Shown here: piece by piece, positions 1 to 7,387 of the stretch | How positions within the stretch are numbered: the first letter of the stretch is position 1 | Layout of the letters: every line of letters begins with the position of its first letter | From: Chloroflexota bacterium | GTDB taxonomy: Bacteria > Chloroflexota > Dormibacteria > Dormibacterales > Dormibacteraceae | Assembly (NCBI GenBank): GCA_005888075.1 | Contig: VBKD01000123.1 | Location: forward strand, 1 to 11,608 | Direction: 5' to 3' | DNA length: 11,608 bases | Position numbers and translations under genes: made by a program | The notes under the pieces: model-generated | Told to the model about the DNA's origin: nothing | Databases searched by the model: none | What the model saw: only the letters and a program-made list of their open reading frames with translations

Positions 1-590
1 TCCCCCAGCACCGTCAGCTGAGCGGATCCCGTGAGCTTTAGCGAGCAGGTGCCGGTGTTCAGCGTGAGGATCGCGGGAGTCTGCCGCTGGTTGCCCACGA
101 TGGATGTCGCAGTCGCTTGAATCGAGATGTTGGGCGACCCGCCGAAGATCTGGATGAATGCCAGCGGCAGGGTGTGCGTGGTGGTGAACGCGAACTGATA
201 CCCGTTGAACTGGGTGTTGGTGGCCACCACCGTGAGCGAGTAACCGCTCGAGTACGTGTACGTGTAGGTGTCCTGCGGGAGGTTCCCGTTCGTCCCGACC
301 GTCGTTGTCGTATGGCTGGAGGTGCTGGCGCCCGAGTACAGGCGCAGGTCGTTCTGATACAGCGCAACCGCTTTCGGAATCGCATAGTTGTTGATGTCGA
401 AGAAGTTCTCGTACCAGTCGCCGGCGGCCAGGGCTGCCGCATCGACTGCGGTCTGCTGGTCGCGCCGGTCGACGTAAGCGCGGCCCGAGTCGATGGCAAG
501 TCCAAGCATGCCGAACAGGACAAGGATCAGCAGAGCGATCAGGACGATCGCCTGGCCTTTCTGTGCTTGCCATTTCACTGGCCGCGGCAC
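1..590 (-). CDS. TadG-like Flp pilus-assembly protein (partial, 3' end off the left edge)
   Basis: The reading frame is open from a GTG at 590-588 to the window edge, giving about 196 residues with no stop. The N-terminus is short and basic (about residues 1-11), followed by KGQAIVLIALL and one hydrophobic helix (about residues 14-34). IDSGRAYVDRRDQQTAVDAAALAA comes next in two overlapping halves, the usual start of TadG-type proteins (Pfam TadE/TadG-like N-terminal). The rest is Thr/Ser/Tyr-rich and probably extracytoplasmic. Known role of the family: an envelope protein of tight-adherence (Tad/Flp) pilus systems. It starts 1 bp after the stop of the preceding TadE-like gene, so the two are surely co-transcribed. 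A second in-frame GTG at 578 is an alternative start; neither has a clear ribosome binding site. A late segment (LAFIQIFGG) resembles the C-terminal segments of the two upstream TadE-like proteins. The family call is fairly secure; the exact role is inferred. Confidence 0.8.
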   Translation of the reverse strand, partial: MPRPVKWQAQKGQAIVLIALLILVLFGMLGLAIDSGRAYVDRRDQQTAVDAAALAAGDWYENFFDINNYAIPKAVALYQNDLRLYSGASTSSHTTTTVGTNGNLPQDTYTYTYSSGYSLTVVATNTQFNGYQFAFTTTHTLPLAFIQIFGGSPNISIQATATSIVGNQRQTPAILTLNTGTCSLKLTGSAQLTVLG

Positions 591-591
591 G

Positions 592-1206
592 CTAGCTTGC
601 TTGCTCGGCTCGATAAACCGCATATGCAGTGATGACGATCGAGTTGCCAACAGCTTGCTGAATCAGTGGAGTTATCGGTTGGAAGTTGAACCACAACGTG
701 ACTTTGATCGGCTCGTTGTTGCTGGCGTCGATGATGTTGGAGCATCCGGCGCCGACGTTTGGTGGCGGGAATGATCCGAGACCACCGGTCGGGCCGTTCG
801 GGAAGCCGTTCCCAGCCGTGCTCGGGTCGGTGATGAAGATCCAGCCGTTGTTGGAAGCCGGAAGCTGGGATGAACCTTGCGCGACGCCGCCGTTGGGCAG
901 CGGCCCATTGGGGCATGCCGGGTTGTTGGCGAGGTTCATGTTGATGGCATGAGCCTGGACTGCTGCAGCAACGTCTGAATCCGTTGCCCACAGATGCTGC
1001 TGTCCGTTGACATCGATGTAGTCGCCCGACTTGACGGCGACGCGCGCCCCCTCGTTGGCTGCCTGCTGCAGGGTGATGTACATGTAGAGGGCGCGACCGA
1101 AGTCGATGATGCCGAAGGTCAGCAACAGGAGAACTGGTGCGATGATCGCGAACTCGACCAGACCCTGAGAGCGCTGGCCCCGGAACCCCGTGAGCTTTTC
1201 TTTCAT
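592..1206 (-). CDS. TadE-like pseudopilin protein (second of two)
   Basis: This 204-aa protein has a basic N-terminus, then QGLVEFAIIAP and a hydrophobic helix (about residues 19-38) ending in IDFGRALY, the standard TadE opening. TadE proteins are minor pseudopilins of Tad pilus systems, processed by a type IV prepilin peptidase (TadV) at a site placing Glu at +5 and an aromatic residue at +6. Here E18-F19 fit, but the residue at -1 would be S13, not Gly. C98 and C155 could form a disulphide outside the membrane. The C-terminal segment FQPITPLIQ matches the upstream paralogue (FQLITPFIQ), so the two look like an old tandem duplication. Its ATG overlaps the upstream stop (ATGA), indicating translational coupling. 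A weak AGGG lies about 8 nt before the start. Confidence 0.88.
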   Translation of the reverse strand: MKEKLTGFRGQRSQGLVEFAIIAPVLLLLTFGIIDFGRALYMYITLQQAANEGARVAVKSGDYIDVNGQQHLWATDSDVAAAVQAHAINMNLANNPACPNGPLPNGGVAQGSSQLPASNNGWIFITDPSTAGNGFPNGPTGGLGSFPPPNVGAGCSNIIDASNNEPIKVTLWFNFQPITPLIQQAVGNSIVITAYAVYRAEQAS

Positions 1207-1805
1207 GGCTTGCCCTGGATTGTGAAGTGCTCGTTGTAGGCGAGGTTGATCCCGTTGCCGAACATGCCTTGAATGAAAGGAGTGATGAGCTGGAAGTTCA
1301 TGAGCACCGATACGTTCACGTCGCCCAGCCGCCAGGAGTTGTCAGTGGGTGGGGAACCTCTGGTGGAGGAGCGGGTGCCGTTGGGGTCGGTGTAGCAGAT
1401 GTAAACGTTCACCGCGCCCACGGTGGCGGGGTATGCCGTCGATGCGTACGGCTTGTTGTTGATGCCGTTGCCGTCGCCCGGAGACAGGCAGCCGCCTGAG
1501 GTGATCTGCGTGATGTTTGTTACCCCGGCTCCTCCGAGCGCCTGCCTGACCGCCGTCATGATGTCGGCGTCGTCGAGGAAGGTGTTCGCACGTTGCCGCG
1601 TCGTGAACCATGCGCCGTGGCGCGCGCCCTCTCGAGCGGCGCCCTGCAAAGCCACCGAGTAATAGAAGGCCCGAGACAGGTCCAGCAGTCCCATGGCGAG
1701 CAAAATCAGGACAGTCGAGGAGATGGCAAACTCCACGAGCGACTGCCCGCGCTGCTTCTTCGCACGAACGCGCGTGTGCCTTTCAGGGCTCATAGCCAGC
1801 GACAT
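1203..1805 (-). CDS. TadE-like pseudopilin protein (first of two)
   Basis: This 200-aa protein opens the tad cluster. A basic leader (about residues 8-19) runs into G20-QSLVEFAI, a textbook prepilin-peptidase site: Gly at -1, E25 at +5, F26 at +6. One hydrophobic helix (about 26-43) ending in LDLSRAFYY follows, then a Cys-containing extracytoplasmic domain (C106, C137) and a C-terminal FQLITPFIQ segment shared with the next gene. Known role of the family: minor pseudopilin in Tad/Flp pilus assembly. No ATPase, secretin or Flp pilin gene is visible here, so the rest of the machinery, if present, lies to the left or elsewhere. Start ATG 1805 is the longest choice; an in-frame ATG at 1793 would remove four residues. 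Neither has a clear ribosome binding site. Confidence 0.88.
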   Translation of the reverse strand: MSLAMSPERHTRVRAKKQRGQSLVEFAISSTVLILLAMGLLDLSRAFYYSVALQGAAREGARHGAWFTTRQRANTFLDDADIMTAVRQALGGAGVTNITQITSGGCLSPGDGNGINNKPYASTAYPATVGAVNVYICYTDPNGTRSSTRGSPPTDNSWRLGDVNVSVLMNFQLITPFIQGMFGNGINLAYNEHFTIQGKP

Positions 1806-1907
1806 TTAAGCAATAGGGACGCCATCTGCATCGCGTCTAACGTGCAAAAACGAGTTTTCGTTCGCGGTTCGGCCGAGTAATTTAGCGGGATCGCCATTTC
1901 AGCCCCC
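1806..1907. promoter_or_regulatory. Divergent intergenic region, tad cluster / GGDEF-HD gene
   Basis: These 102 bp are the only space for promoters of both flanking genes. They are more AT-rich than their surroundings. A TAATTT at 1878-1883 is a possible -10 for the rightward gene, with a poor TTTTCG at 1855-1860 as -35 (17-bp spacing). No convincing leftward promoter was seen; TATTGC or TTAAAT just before the tadE-like ATG would imply a nearly leaderless message. The region also holds the inverted repeat listed separately. Promoter calls here are weak. Confidence 0.4.
1849..1862. repeat. Inverted repeat AACGA-N4-TCGTT, possible operator
   Basis: A perfect 5-bp inverted repeat with a 4-bp spacer (AACGA GTTT TCGTT). 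The same half-sites and spacing occur in the mrfAB promoter at 7394-7407; with flanking bases, 12 of 16 positions agree. It overlaps the weak -35 candidate of the GGDEF-HD gene, a position suiting a repressor. Binding by a shared regulator is inference. Confidence 0.4.
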
Positions 1908-4073
1908 GTGAAAAGAGACCCCGGCGCCCACAGCGAGTCCCGCCGCTGGCAGGACATCCGAGCCAAAGCGATCGACGCGACCTTCGACTCCGACCGCCGC
2001 CGGGTCGGCGAGCGCGTGGCGCTGGTCTTCCGCTGGTTGTTCCTGATCGTCCTCGGCGCTCTGAACAACTTCAACCCGAACACCGGGGTTGAAGCCAAGG
2101 TGACGATCGACATAGTCCTGGGCTTCTGGGCGGTCATGAACGTGGCCGTCCAGGTGCTGCTGGTGCGTGGCTACCGTCCCGGGAAGCAGTTCAGCCTGTC
2201 GACGATGGTGCTGGACATCATCTTCGCCGCGGCCCTCGTCTATCTGTCGGAGGGTTTCAACAGCCCGTTCTTCCTGGCTCTGTTCCTGGGGGTGATCACC
2301 AACGCGGTCCGGTTCGGCGCCACCGCGAGCTTCCTTTCAGCGCTGGTCATCTCCTTTATCTATCTCTTCATCGGCGGCAGCTTCACCCCGGCCAACTTTT
2401 TCGTCGACCCGAACGCGACGATCGGGAAGATGTTCCTTTTCCTCGTCGTCGCACTGGTCACCGGCTACATGACACGCGAGCTCGAGCGGGAGCGTCGTTC
2501 GGCGGTGGAACGTGCCGCCCAGGCGGACTCGCTGCGCGAGCTGAGCATGAACCTGGTCGGCGACACCGACATCAAGGACATCTTCGACGTGCTCGTCGAC
2601 CACGCCGTGCAGATGACCAGCGCCCAGCGCGGCCGGGTGATCCTCTCCTCGCAGGACGGTTTCGTGGTGGTGGCCAGCGCCACCCGCGACCTCGGTGGTC
2701 CGGCACCGGAGGAAGAACCGATCGACGAGCACCAGGCCTCCCAGGCTGCCTCGACCGGGGAGGCGGTGTTCGGCGGAGACCGGAAGAGCCTGGTCATTCC
2801 GATCGCGTCGAGCGACGGGGCCACAGCGCTGGTCAGCCTGGCCCAGGCGGCGGGCACATTCACGAACCAGGACCTCTTCGTGGTCGACGCGCTGTGTGGA
2901 AGCTCCGCGGTGCCGATCGCGAACGCCCTCCGCTACCAGCGCAGCCGCCAGGAGGCGACCACGGATTCGCTGACCGGGCTCGCCAACGTGCGAGAGTTCC
3001 GGCGAAGGCTGGACGCGGCGTTCGCCCGGCCGGACCGGCGCAACACACCCCTGGCGCTGCTGCTCATCGACTTCGACCACTTCAAGTCGGTCAACGACGA
3101 GCTGGGCCACCAGCACGGAGACCTGGTCCTCCAGATGGGTTCCCGGATCGTTCGCTCGACGGTGCGCTCCCAGGACCTGGTTTCGCGTTATGGAGGCGAC
3201 GAGCTGGCGGTGATGGTCCCGGACACCAATGGCGCCGGGGCGCAGCGGCTTGCCTACCGCATCGTCGACGCGGTGCGAGCGGCCGCGGTGTCCACCACGC
3301 CCGACAAGAGCCTTACGTTCAGCATCGGCGCCGCTTCGTATCCCGAAGATGCGTTCACGGCCAGCGAGCTCATCGCCGCCGCCGACCAGGCGTTGTACCT
3401 GGCCAAGCGAGAGGGCAAGGACCGGCCGTGCACATTCGCGCAGCTCGTCACGGAGCTCGAGCTGGCCGACGGCAACCTGGTGACGATGCTCGCCGAGGCC
3501 GGGCCTCAGGTCATCGTGGCCGTGGCTCATGCGGTCGACCACCGCAGCCCCCTCACCCAGGGGCATTCCAGCCGCATCGTCGCCATCGTCGACGCGATCG
3601 GCCGGCGCCTGGGCATCGTCTCGGGCGGTCTCGAGGACCTTCGAGCTGCGGCATTCCTGCATGACGTCGGCCACATGACGCTGGCCGTCAACGGCAACCA
3701 GTTCGAGGCGCCCGGGCATGAGGAGGAGGGAGCGAAGATCGTGGCCGCCGCCGACTTCGCATCCGGCATCGTGGAAGCCATTCGCCATCACCACGCCCGC
3801 TGGGATGGGACCGGCAACTCGGAATGGGTGAGCGGCGACAGCATCCCCGGGATGGCACGCGTGCTGGCGGTGGCCGAGCGGTACGAGGCGCTCACCGCCG
3901 GCCGGGGCGTGGCGCGCATGGTGCCCGCGGACGCGCTGGCCAAGGTGACCGAAGGCTCCAGCTCCGAGTTCGACCCGGCCGTGGTCGACGCCCTAGGCCG
4001 TTCCATCCGTGATGGGGGCCTCGAGCTGAACTTGCCAGACATCGCGCTTCCCGCGACGGCCGCTGCCTCGTAG
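1908..4073 (+). CDS. Six-TM membrane protein with GAF, GGDEF and HD-GYP-like domains
   Basis: This 721-aa protein starts at a GTG without a clear ribosome binding site. Six hydrophobic segments lie near residues 36-52, 66-86, 97-113, 119-135, 138-158 and 172-187, followed by a charged linker helix and a GAF-like domain (about 208-345). The GGDEF domain (about 350-508) has DSLTGLAN, metal Asp D388 in LLIDFDHFKSVND, an inhibitory-site RSQD at 420-423, and GGDEL at 429-433 (Leu for the usual Phe). The HD domain (about 530-700) keeps H553, H585-D586, H604 and H627-H629. It has WDGTGNS where HD-GYP phosphodiesterases have WDGTGYP, and E657 where AVADxYDAL normally has Asp. Known roles: GGDEF makes c-di-GMP from GTP; HD-GYP hydrolyses it. 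A bifunctional membrane sensor enzyme for c-di-GMP turnover is likely, but activity of either half is uncertain. It is divergent from the tad genes, which would suit control of surface attachment. Confidence 0.92.
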   Translation: MKRDPGAHSESRRWQDIRAKAIDATFDSDRRRVGERVALVFRWLFLIVLGALNNFNPNTGVEAKVTIDIVLGFWAVMNVAVQVLLVRGYRPGKQFSLSTMVLDIIFAAALVYLSEGFNSPFFLALFLGVITNAVRFGATASFLSALVISFIYLFIGGSFTPANFFVDPNATIGKMFLFLVVALVTGYMTRELERERRSAVERAAQADSLRELSMNLVGDTDIKDIFDVLVDHAVQMTSAQRGRVILSSQDGFVVVASATRDLGGPAPEEEPIDEHQASQAASTGEAVFGGDRKSLVIPIASSDGATALVSLAQAAGTFTNQDLFVVDALCGSSAVPIANALRYQRSRQEATTDSLTGLANVREFRRRLDAAFARPDRRNTPLALLLIDFDHFKSVNDELGHQHGDLVLQMGSRIVRSTVRSQDLVSRYGGDELAVMVPDTNGAGAQRLAYRIVDAVRAAAVSTTPDKSLTFSIGAASYPEDAFTASELIAAADQALYLAKREGKDRPCTFAQLVTELELADGNLVTMLAEAGPQVIVAVAHAVDHRSPLTQGHSSRIVAIVDAIGRRLGIVSGGLEDLRAAAFLHDVGHMTLAVNGNQFEAPGHEEEGAKIVAAADFASGIVEAIRHHHARWDGTGNSEWVSGDSIPGMARVLAVAERYEALTAGRGVARMVPADALAKVTEGSSSEFDPAVVDALGRSIRDGGLELNLPDIALPATAAAS

Positions 4074-5162
4074 CTCCACCTTTCTTCTAAGCCTCGTCCG
4101 GCGATGCTCGAGCTCCGGCGCTTGTTCAGGCATGCGTCGCTGCGCCGACTCGACCACCGTCAGCGCTCGATGGGGGTCGCGGCGCCGCCACTCGAGCAGT
4201 CGCGCCCGCGCCAGAGAGAGCCGCATGTCTTCGACGATGCTTGACTCGAGCCAGGTCAGCAGACGGTCGGCGGCGTCGATGGAGCCTCTGCGCACGAGCC
4301 GCCTGCTGATCAGCAACCCGGCTGTCGCGGCGGCCTCGCCGCTGGCGAGAGTCGTCGCGTTGCGCAGCGCACGCCAGCCGTCGGCCCGAGCTCCGCGCCG
4401 GAAGCGGTGGCGCCCAAGCGCAAGCCAGTCCGCCGCGTCCATGTCGATGTCGAGACCGTCGACGCGCCGCATCAATCGCGAGTGAAGATGGACGAGGCTG
4501 ATGACATCGAGCCGGTTGTGCTCGAGGGCCGCTTCCAGCATGGCGTTCTCGCCGCGTCGGAGGAAATCGAAATAGGCGTCGGGCACGAGAGCGCTCGGCA
4601 GCGGGTCGTCCCGCTCATAACCGAGGACGCGCTGCTCGACAAACCGCAGCGTGCAGCTTTCCAGGCGGTGGCGATACAGCGCACGGACGAGGGTGAGCAA
4701 GTCGACGTGCGGCGCATGTGAGAGCTCGCCGGGCATGCGGGCCATCACCCATCGGGTGCGCAGCACCGGCAGGTCGAACGAGCCGCCATTGAAGGTGGCG
4801 ATGCTCGATCCCAGGTCGATCTCCTCGCGCAGCGCGTGCAGGAACGCCGGTTCCATGCCCGGCTGCGGCAGGAAGAACTGAGCGACTCGAAGGCCGCAAT
4901 CGATTGGCCGCGCGACGGCCGCGGCGAAGACATAGGTGCCTGTTCCGCCCGCGAGGCCTGTCGTCTCCGTGTCGAGGTACGCGACGCTGCCAGGATCCGG
5001 GTCTAGGGGCGGCAGCGGGATGACGTCCTGGCGCACCGCCGCAATGCCATATGGTGTGGGTAACTCCTCGAAACCCCGCGGCAGGTCGTAGACGACCCGC
5101 GGTCGAGGTCTCGGCGGAGCCCCTAGACGGCTAAGGCGCTCGCGGAGAGAAGTCTGAGGCAC
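3993..5162 (-). CDS. mrfB: MrfB/YprB-type DEDD exonuclease with C-terminal TPR-like region
   Basis: Translation from GTG 5162 gives 389 aa. This start is chosen because AAGGA precedes it and the N-terminus (TSLRERLSRL) matches the short SLKxKLxRL opening of YprB proteins; the frame stays open well upstream but overlaps the helicase. The RNase H-fold exonuclease domain (about residues 58-230) has DTETTG at 64-69 (D64, E66), FNGGSFDLPVL with D130, HVDLL at 152-156, and EHNRLDV with D219. The region from about 245 is helical and TPR-like. In Bacillus subtilis, YprB (MrfB) acts with the helicase MrfA in mitomycin C lesion repair independently of UvrABC. Here it follows mrfA with a 40-bp overlap, so coupling is expected. 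The last 27 codons, stop included, lie antisense to the end of the GGDEF-HD gene. Confidence 0.9.
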   Translation of the reverse strand: MPQTSLRERLSRLGAPPRPRPRVVYDLPRGFEELPTPYGIAAVRQDVIPLPPLDPDPGSVAYLDTETTGLAGGTGTYVFAAAVARPIDCGLRVAQFFLPQPGMEPAFLHALREEIDLGSSIATFNGGSFDLPVLRTRWVMARMPGELSHAPHVDLLTLVRALYRHRLESCTLRFVEQRVLGYERDDPLPSALVPDAYFDFLRRGENAMLEAALEHNRLDVISLVHLHSRLMRRVDGLDIDMDAADWLALGRHRFRRGARADGWRALRNATTLASGEAAATAGLLISRRLVRRGSIDAADRLLTWLESSIVEDMRLSLARARLLEWRRRDPHRALTVVESAQRRMPEQAPELEHRRTRLRRKVELRGSGRRGKRDVWQVQLEAPITDGTA

Positions 5163-7375
5163 GCTTCCTTGGCTCCTTCGACGAGGTGCAGTGGGCCGAC
5201 GCAGGATGGACAACCCGCCGCGCAGGGACACTCGCGCACCAGTGCCGCGGCGTCGTCGAGGAGCTCTCGATGCAGCTCGTATAGCCGTGACGAGAATCCA
5301 ACGCCGCCGGGATAGACCTCGTAAACGGTCACGGTGGGCAGCTGCGTGGTGACGGACCGCACCTCGGCCACCGCGCCGAGGTCGCGTGGGTCGCACATGA
5401 GGCGCAGGCTGGCGATGTGACGCAGCGAGTGCGCGACACCCTGCAGACCCGCTTCCAAGGTTTCGCGCCCGAGCGAGCGCCATAGACCTTCGTCAACCGT
5501 GATCCAGTAGCCCGTCGTGTGCAGCGTCTGCTCCGGAAGATGGATCGGGCCCGCCCCTATGTTCTCGTGAGTGTGAAACCGGATCTTCTTGAACATGCTC
5601 GCGAGGCTCGTGATCTTGACCTCGCCGTGGCTCCGCGCCAGGACGTCTCCCTCCGGGCCCTCGAACGTGTCGAGCACCTGGACCGTCACCGAGGCGAGCG
5701 CGTCGGTGTAGTAGTCGACCTCGACCGGACGCACATAAGCCTTCTTCTCGCCCCAGTCGAGCCTGTCGACGTGGTACTGCGCCCCCTCATGCAGGTAGAC
5801 CGCCTCCTCATGCAGCAGCACAGGCGCCGTGAACTGATCCATCTCGCCGATGACCTGGGGTCGCGGCTGCGATGTGTCGATGATCACGACGTTGTCGGCG
5901 AGGATCCTCCGCAGGTGCACCTCTTCGGCGGGAAAGGCCTGGCGGCTCCAGAACCAGCGCCCACCCGAACGAGTTGCCGAGCCGTCCTCGTCGAACATCT
6001 GCAGCAGCCCGCTGACGTCGGCATGACCCAGACGCTCGCCGTCCTCGAAGGGAAGCTCGAACAACCCGGCCTGCAGGTGAGCCGCGAGCAGCAACAGGTT
6101 GTCTGGATCGATGAGACCTTCCTCAGGGTCGGTGCCCAGGAAGTACTCCGGGTGTCTGACGATGAACTGATCGAGTGGTGAGCTCGACGCGACAAAGACT
6201 CCTACCGATCCGGACTTGCGTCCCGCACGGCCGAGCTGCTGCCACGTGGAGGCGATGGTTCCGGGATATCCGACGAGGACCGCCGCCTGCAGGCTGCCGA
6301 TGTCGATGCCCAGCTCGAGCGCGTTGGTGCTGACGACACCGGTGATCTCTCCATTGCGCAGCCCAGCCTCGATCTCCCTTCGGTGCAGCGGCAGATAACC
6401 TGCGCGGTAGCCACGCACGCGGCGCGAGGTGTCGAGGCGCGGATCGAGGTCCTGCCTCAAGTAACTGAGCATCACCTCGACCTGCAACCTGCTGCGGCAG
6501 AACACGATGGTCTGGACGCCGGACTTGATCCACGGCGCGGCGATGCGCCGTGCCTCGAGCATCGAGCTGCGCCGCACGCCGAGCTCTCGATTGACGAGCG
6601 GAGGGTTGTAGAAGACCAGGCGTCGTTCGCCCCGCGGCGCGCCGCTGCGGTCGACCAGCTCGATGTTCTCTTCTTCGAGCAGCCGGCCGGCGAGCTCGCG
6701 CGGGTTGCGGATCGTCGCGGACGCGCAGATGAAGGTCGGGCTCGAGCCGTAGAACGCGCAGATTCGTTTCAACCGCCGGATGACATTGGCAACCTGGCTG
6801 CCGAAAAGGCCGCGATACGTGTGCAGCTCGTCGATGACGACGAACTCCAGGCTGGAGAAAAGCCGCCGCCATCGGGTGTGATGAGGCAGCAGCCCTGTAT
6901 GCAGCATGTCCGGGTTGGTCATCACCACGTGGCCGCCCTCGCGGATCGCGGTGCGCCGGCCGGGGGGCGTGTCGCCGTCGTACGTGTCGACGCGGAGGTC
7001 TATGGGAAGGCCGTGCTTGAGCGCGCCAAGCTCGGCCAGCTGGTCTTGCGCCAGAGCTTTCGTCGGATATAGATAGAGCGCCCTCTTTTCGGGATCCTCG
7101 AGCAAACGCTGCAGGACCGGGAGGTTGTAACAGAGCGTCTTTCCGCTCGCGGTTGGCGTGACCACGACCAGGTGCCGTCCTCGGCGCACGGCGTCGTATG
7201 CGGTCGCCTGGTGCGTGTACAGTCGCTCGATGCCGCGGCGCGCGAGGGCAGCGACGAGCTCGCCTCTCAGGTCGGCGGGAAGCGGCGCGTAAGCAGCCGG
7301 CGTTGCCGGCACGAAGTGATCAAGCGTTATTTCCCCTTGGTAGTCGGCGGGATGGAAGGTCGGGGAGTTGGACAT
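5123..7375 (-). CDS. mrfA: MrfA/YprA-type DExH-box DNA repair helicase with C-terminal Cys4 motif
   Basis: This 750-aa superfamily 2 helicase has LYTHQ (52-56), Walker A TPTASGKT (73-80), DELH box (182-185), SAT motif (219-221) and motif VI QQLGRAGR (379-386). The C-terminal half matches the YprA family (DUF1998-type) and ends with four cysteines, C716, C718, C722 and C725, a probable metal site as described for MrfA. Known role: 3'-5' DNA helicase acting with exonuclease MrfB to repair mitomycin C damage in a UvrABC-independent excision pathway, shown in Bacillus. ATG 7375 is preceded by no Shine-Dalgarno; a promoter 12 bp upstream makes a short-leader or leaderless message likely. Length and domain order are normal for the family. 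Its downstream partner mrfB overlaps its 3' end. Confidence 0.94.
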   Translation of the reverse strand: MSNSPTFHPADYQGEITLDHFVPATPAAYAPLPADLRGELVAALARRGIERLYTHQATAYDAVRRGRHLVVVTPTASGKTLCYNLPVLQRLLEDPEKRALYLYPTKALAQDQLAELGALKHGLPIDLRVDTYDGDTPPGRRTAIREGGHVVMTNPDMLHTGLLPHHTRWRRLFSSLEFVVIDELHTYRGLFGSQVANVIRRLKRICAFYGSSPTFICASATIRNPRELAGRLLEEENIELVDRSGAPRGERRLVFYNPPLVNRELGVRRSSMLEARRIAAPWIKSGVQTIVFCRSRLQVEVMLSYLRQDLDPRLDTSRRVRGYRAGYLPLHRREIEAGLRNGEITGVVSTNALELGIDIGSLQAAVLVGYPGTIASTWQQLGRAGRKSGSVGVFVASSSPLDQFIVRHPEYFLGTDPEEGLIDPDNLLLLAAHLQAGLFELPFEDGERLGHADVSGLLQMFDEDGSATRSGGRWFWSRQAFPAEEVHLRRILADNVVIIDTSQPRPQVIGEMDQFTAPVLLHEEAVYLHEGAQYHVDRLDWGEKKAYVRPVEVDYYTDALASVTVQVLDTFEGPEGDVLARSHGEVKITSLASMFKKIRFHTHENIGAGPIHLPEQTLHTTGYWITVDEGLWRSLGRETLEAGLQGVAHSLRHIASLRLMCDPRDLGAVAEVRSVTTQLPTVTVYEVYPGGVGFSSRLYELHRELLDDAAALVRECPCAAGCPSCVGPLHLVEGAKEACLRLLSASALAV

Positions 7376-7387
7376 GCCGCGTCGGGG

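Noticed and set aside
1860..1870. GTTC-N3-GTTC direct repeat as an alphaproteobacterial LexA box
   Set aside because: That box needs a 7-bp spacer (GTTC-N7-GTTC); the spacing here is 3 bp.
2337..3794. A 485-aa open frame on the minus strand across the GGDEF-HD gene
   Set aside because: It is antisense to recognised GAF, GGDEF and HD motifs and has His/Arg/Val-rich composition typical of a high-GC shadow frame.
5163..5483. N-terminal extension of mrfB up to 5483
   Set aside because: The extra 107 residues are Arg/Ala-rich, match nothing in the YprB family, and are antisense-free but fully inside mrfA in another frame. GTG 5162 fits the family N-terminus.
6383..7072. A 229-aa plus-strand frame over mrfA
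   Set aside because: It is antisense to helicase motifs including the DELH box and Walker-side region; composition marks it as a shadow.
7350..7385. An ECF autoregulatory promoter (GGAAC-N16/17-CGTC) before the sigma factor
   Set aside because: A GGAAG and a CGTC are present, but about 21 bp apart, which is too far for the known spacing.
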